A DNA stretch of 6,726 nucleotides, taken from positions 1 through 6,726 of the forward strand of contig JAHIGH010000092.1 of NCBI GenBank assembly GCA_018900295.1, written 5' to 3'. The position numbers and the translations under genes are program-made. This DNA is from Patescibacteria group bacterium (GTDB taxonomy: Bacteria > Patescibacteriota > Microgenomatia > Levybacterales > UBA12049). Under the pieces are notes generated by a model. That model was not told the origin of the DNA and ran no database searches. It saw only the letters and a list, made by a program, of their open reading frames with translations. Shown here piece by piece: positions 5,169 to 6,726 of the stretch (position 1 is the stretch's first letter; every line of letters starts with the position of its first letter).

Positions 5169-5387
5169 ATGAGAAGTAAGACAAAAATACCAAAAGCACT
5201 TGGCAGGAAAATACAAATACAAAGGAAAAAGCTCAAAATTACCCAGGAAAAGCTTGCTGAAAAGGTCGGAATAAGCAGGGCATATATGGGATATATTGAG
5301 CAAGGAAGATATATTCCGTCATTTAAAGTTGCCGATAAGATCGCAAAGGCATTTAAAGTGAAGGTAAAAGATCTGATTTCATTCTAA
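5169..5387 (+). CDS. Small XRE-family helix-turn-helix transcriptional regulator
   Basis: This 72-residue protein is essentially one Cro/C1-type HTH domain. A basic opening leads into helix 1 (LGRKIQIQRKKLK, 11-23). Helix 2 is TQEKLAEKVGIS (25-36). The recognition helix region is RAYMGYIEQGR (37-47), with the usual YIEQGRYIPS turn, then KVADKIAKAF (53-62) and VKVKDLISF at the end, the typical spacing and length of a stand-alone XRE regulator. It has no ligand or protease domain, so it should act as a DNA-binding dimer in the cytoplasm. It is divergent from the 89-residue gene and 114 bases upstream of radC. Three phased repeats overlapping its promoter suggest autoregulation. No Shine-Dalgarno precedes the ATG; the -10 is 8 bases away. 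Confidence 0.9.
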   Translation: MRSKTKIPKALGRKIQIQRKKLKITQEKLAEKVGISRAYMGYIEQGRYIPSFKVADKIAKAFKVKVKDLISF

Positions 5388-5393
5388 TTTTTT

Positions 5394-5402
5394 TGTTATA
5401 CT
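5394..5402 (+). promoter_or_regulatory. Possible extended -10 promoter of radC
   Basis: TGT TATACT matches a TGN extended -10 (5 of 6 in the hexamer) and lies just after the stop of the XRE gene. It would give radC a leader of about 90 bases that contains the stem-loop at 5419-5454 and the strong Shine-Dalgarno. A TATTAT at 5460-5465 without a -35 is an alternative. Read-through from the XRE gene is also possible, since no terminator is visible. Confidence 0.35.
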
Positions 5403-5418
5403 GGAATATACCGCTTTC

Positions 5419-5454
5419 CTTTGATTTTGTGACTTATTATATGCAAAATCAAAG
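5419..5454 (+). repeat. 11-base perfect inverted repeat upstream of radC
   Basis: CTTTGATTTTG (5419-5429) and CAAAATCAAAG (5444-5454) are exact reverse complements around a 14-base loop. Neither strand has a T-run after it, so it is not a standard intrinsic terminator. It may be an operator for a dimeric regulator or a stem in the radC leader. The left arm also contains TTGATT, and CAAAAT sits 17 bases later, so a promoter overlapping the repeat cannot be excluded. Confidence 0.6.
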
Positions 5455-5488
5455 CCGGGTATTATACGCTATTTATACAAATTGAATT

Positions 5489-5496
5489 AAGAGGAG
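5489..5496 (+). promoter_or_regulatory. Strong Shine-Dalgarno of radC
   Basis: AAGAGGAG lies 5 bases before the ATG at 5502. It is the best ribosome binding site in the window and fixes the radC start. It stands out because most neighbouring genes have none. Confidence 0.85.
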
Positions 5497-5501
5497 TATA
5501 T

Positions 5502-6206
5502 ATGAAATCATTTACTGTCAAAGATCTGCCCCGTGATGAAAGACCCCGCGAGCGTCTCGCAAAATTAGGAGCAGAAGTATTATCTATTCAGGAATTATTG
5601 GTAATTGTCTTAGGCCGCGGAGTTAAAGGCGAATCGGTGATGAATACTGCTCAAAAAATAGTTTCAAAATTCGGGACATTGGAGGCATTACAGGAAGCAT
5701 CGCTTGAGGATATTCAGGAAATCAAAGGCATTGGGCCCGCAAAGGCATGCCAATTAAAAGCATGTTTGGAACTATCAAAAAGACTTGATAAACCTATTCA
5801 AATAGACAAAAATAAAAAGAAAAATCAAAAGCTTACGTGCGCAAAAGAGGTTTATGAGGCTTTGAGAAAGAAAATAGGAGGACTTAAAAAAGAAAATTTT
5901 GTTGTAGTTTCCATAGACACGAGAAATAAAATAATCGCGGTTGATACTGTCTTCGTCGGAACTCTCAATTCATCTCTCGTCCATCCGAGGGAAATTTTCG
6001 AAGCGGCGATCCGAAGGCACGCGGCAATAATTGTGGCAGCACATAATCATCCGTCCGGAGACCCGGAGCCATCTGACGAGGATATAAAAGTAACAAAACT
6101 TTTAATTGAAGCCGGAAAGATGATGGGAATTGAAATGCTGGATCATTTGATCATAGGAAAAGGGAAATATTTTTCTTTCCGCGACAATTTCATCCACAAC
6201 TCCTGA
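5502..6206 (+). CDS. radC: RadC family protein (JAMM/MPN+ domain, DNA-repair associated)
   Basis: This 234-residue protein has the standard RadC length and layout. The N-terminal part opens with the family motif LPRDERPRERL (9-19). A helix-hairpin-helix lies around 67-86 (SLEDIQEIKGIGPAKACQLK). A Lys-rich linker at about 96-110 precedes the JAMM-like domain. That domain shows HPREIF (161-166, Glu164 a candidate catalytic acid), then HNHPSGDPEPSDED (181-194), the HxHP...SxxD metal motif, with His181, His183 and Asp194 as likely zinc ligands. All key residues are present. The biochemical role of bacterial RadC is still not settled; it is linked to DNA repair and recombination and often travels with mobile elements. 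Here it is flanked by an XRE regulator and a RecB-like nuclease on the same strand. The stop is TGA. The start is supported by a strong Shine-Dalgarno. Confidence 0.95.
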   Translation: MKSFTVKDLPRDERPRERLAKLGAEVLSIQELLVIVLGRGVKGESVMNTAQKIVSKFGTLEALQEASLEDIQEIKGIGPAKACQLKACLELSKRLDKPIQIDKNKKKNQKLTCAKEVYEALRKKIGGLKKENFVVVSIDTRNKIIAVDTVFVGTLNSSLVHPREIFEAAIRRHAAIIVAAHNHPSGDPEPSDEDIKVTKLLIEAGKMMGIEMLDHLIIGKGKYFSFRDNFIHNS

Positions 6207-6260
6207 ATACGTGCTTTATTCACTTTATAAACTTTCCTCGTAAAATTGGTTGGGTTGGGG

Positions 6261-6266
6261 TATAAT
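6261..6266 (+). promoter_or_regulatory. Putative -10 of the PD-(D/E)XK nuclease gene
   Basis: A perfect TATAAT ends 11 bases before the ATG at 6278, giving an expected leader of about 3-5 bases. A second TATAAT (6272-6277) touches the ATG and is too close to drive the whole gene. A G-rich run precedes the first. No -35 is clear. Confidence 0.35.
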
Positions 6267-6277
6267 TGTTGTATAAT

Positions 6278-6726
6278 ATGCCTCAGAATAAATACAGTGC
6301 TGTTTGGGTTTCTAATTCATCTATCAATGACTTTGTTACTTGTCCACGATTATATTTCCTTCGAAACGTATACAAAGATCCTGATACAAAGCATAAGATA
6401 AATATCATCAATCCGTCTCTCGCGCTAGGGCAAACCGTACATGAAGTGTTGGAAGGATTGTCCGTTCTGCCTGCCGAAATGCGGTTGAAAGATTCGCTTC
6501 TGGATAAATATAACACCGCGTGGGAAAAAGTGACAGGCAAACTCGGCGGTTTTCGCGACGCACACGAGGAGCAAACGGTAAAAGAACGAGGAGAAAAAAT
6601 GTTGAGGCGAGTCATAGATAACCCCGCTCCCCTGCTTAATAAGGCTATAAAAATAAAACAGGAATTGCCCAATTATTATTTATCAACTGATGAAAATATC
6701 ATACTTTGCGGCAGGATTGATTGGCT
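6278..6726 (+). CDS. RecB/Cas4-like PD-(D/E)XK nuclease, N-terminal part (runs off right edge)
   Basis: This holds 149 complete codons of a gene that continues past the window. The opening is typical of the PDDEXK_1 (RecB/AddB/Cas4-like) superfamily: SNSSINDFVTCPRLYFLRNVYK (12-33) with the S-x-x-x-F-x-x-CPR-x-Y pattern, then LALGQTVHEVLEGL (48-61), which holds the core helix with the conserved His, and CGRIDWL at the right edge. The GxxD-type Asp there should be the first metal-binding acid. The E-x-K motif would lie just beyond base 6726. Cys22 sits where the first cysteine of the 4Fe-4S cluster lies in Cas4 and AddB relatives, but the other three would be outside the window, so the cluster is unproven. 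Expected function: metal-dependent DNA cleavage in repair, recombination or defence. It lies 71 bases after radC on the same strand. Confidence 0.85.
   Translation, partial: MPQNKYSAVWVSNSSINDFVTCPRLYFLRNVYKDPDTKHKINIINPSLALGQTVHEVLEGLSVLPAEMRLKDSLLDKYNTAWEKVTGKLGGFRDAHEEQTVKERGEKMLRRVIDNPAPLLNKAIKIKQELPNYYLSTDENIILCGRIDW

Noticed and set aside
5419..5454. Inverted repeat between the XRE gene and radC as an intrinsic terminator
   Set aside because: The stem is perfect but AT-rich and neither side is followed by a T-run.
6248..6260. G-rich run GGTTGGGTTGGGG as a G-quadruplex before the nuclease gene
   Set aside because: It has only three separated G-runs; a fourth would need a zero-length loop inside the last run.
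6283..6672. 129-codon minus-strand frame opposite the nuclease
   Set aside because: It is antisense to a plus-strand frame with clear PD-(D/E)XK motifs, is Ser/Arg-rich and low in similarity to any family I know, so it is a shadow.
1..6726. CRISPR array, tRNA or rRNA genes
   Set aside because: I found no regularly spaced repeats of suitable length, and no tRNA-like cloverleaf or rRNA-like sequence on either strand by eye.

Overview
The window looks like chromosomal DNA from an uncultured, small-genome bacterium of the Candidate Phyla Radiation (Patescibacteria). This is inferred from the gene mix, not from any marker gene. The hints are a pair of polytopic envelope proteins (GT39-like and YfhO-like), uncharacterised short proteins of a kind I associate with such genomes, AT-rich non-coding DNA, and frequent lack of Shine-Dalgarno sequences. 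TGA is used as a stop (end of radC), so the recoded UGA of Gracilibacteria/Absconditabacteria is not supported.

Layout. Bases 1-1826 (minus strand) hold a translationally coupled envelope pair: a GT-C/GT39-type membrane glycosyltransferase followed by the first 105 codons of a YfhO-like membrane protein that runs off the left edge. Bases 1903-2106 (minus) hold a short hydrophobic open frame with no start codon. It ends where the edge of a decayed insertion sequence seems to begin. Bases about 2099-2712 are that insertion-sequence remnant: a DDE transposase pseudogene that lost its N-terminus, lost the centre of its catalytic core by an in-frame deletion, and has a one-base frameshift at an A7 run. 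Bases 2825-4490 (minus) hold an uncharacterised 183-residue protein and a membrane-anchored alpha/beta hydrolase. Bases 4618-5054 (minus) hold a 35-residue Gly/Ala-rich membrane protein and an unknown 89-residue protein. Bases 5169-6726 (plus) hold a small XRE-type repressor, divergent from the 89-residue gene, then radC, then the start of a RecB/Cas4-like PD-(D/E)XK nuclease that runs off the right edge.

How the genes may work together. The left third is envelope glycosylation. The right third is DNA metabolism (RadC plus a RecB-like nuclease) next to a small regulator that probably controls its own promoter through three helically phased repeats. The middle genes have no clear pathway link. 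The most general signal is regulatory: six of the genes have a -10-like hexamer only 8-12 bases before the start codon and no usable Shine-Dalgarno, which suggests leaderless or near-leaderless mRNAs. radC and the 35-residue gene are instead preceded by Shine-Dalgarno sequences. I found no rRNA, tRNA or CRISPR array and no convincing intrinsic terminator.
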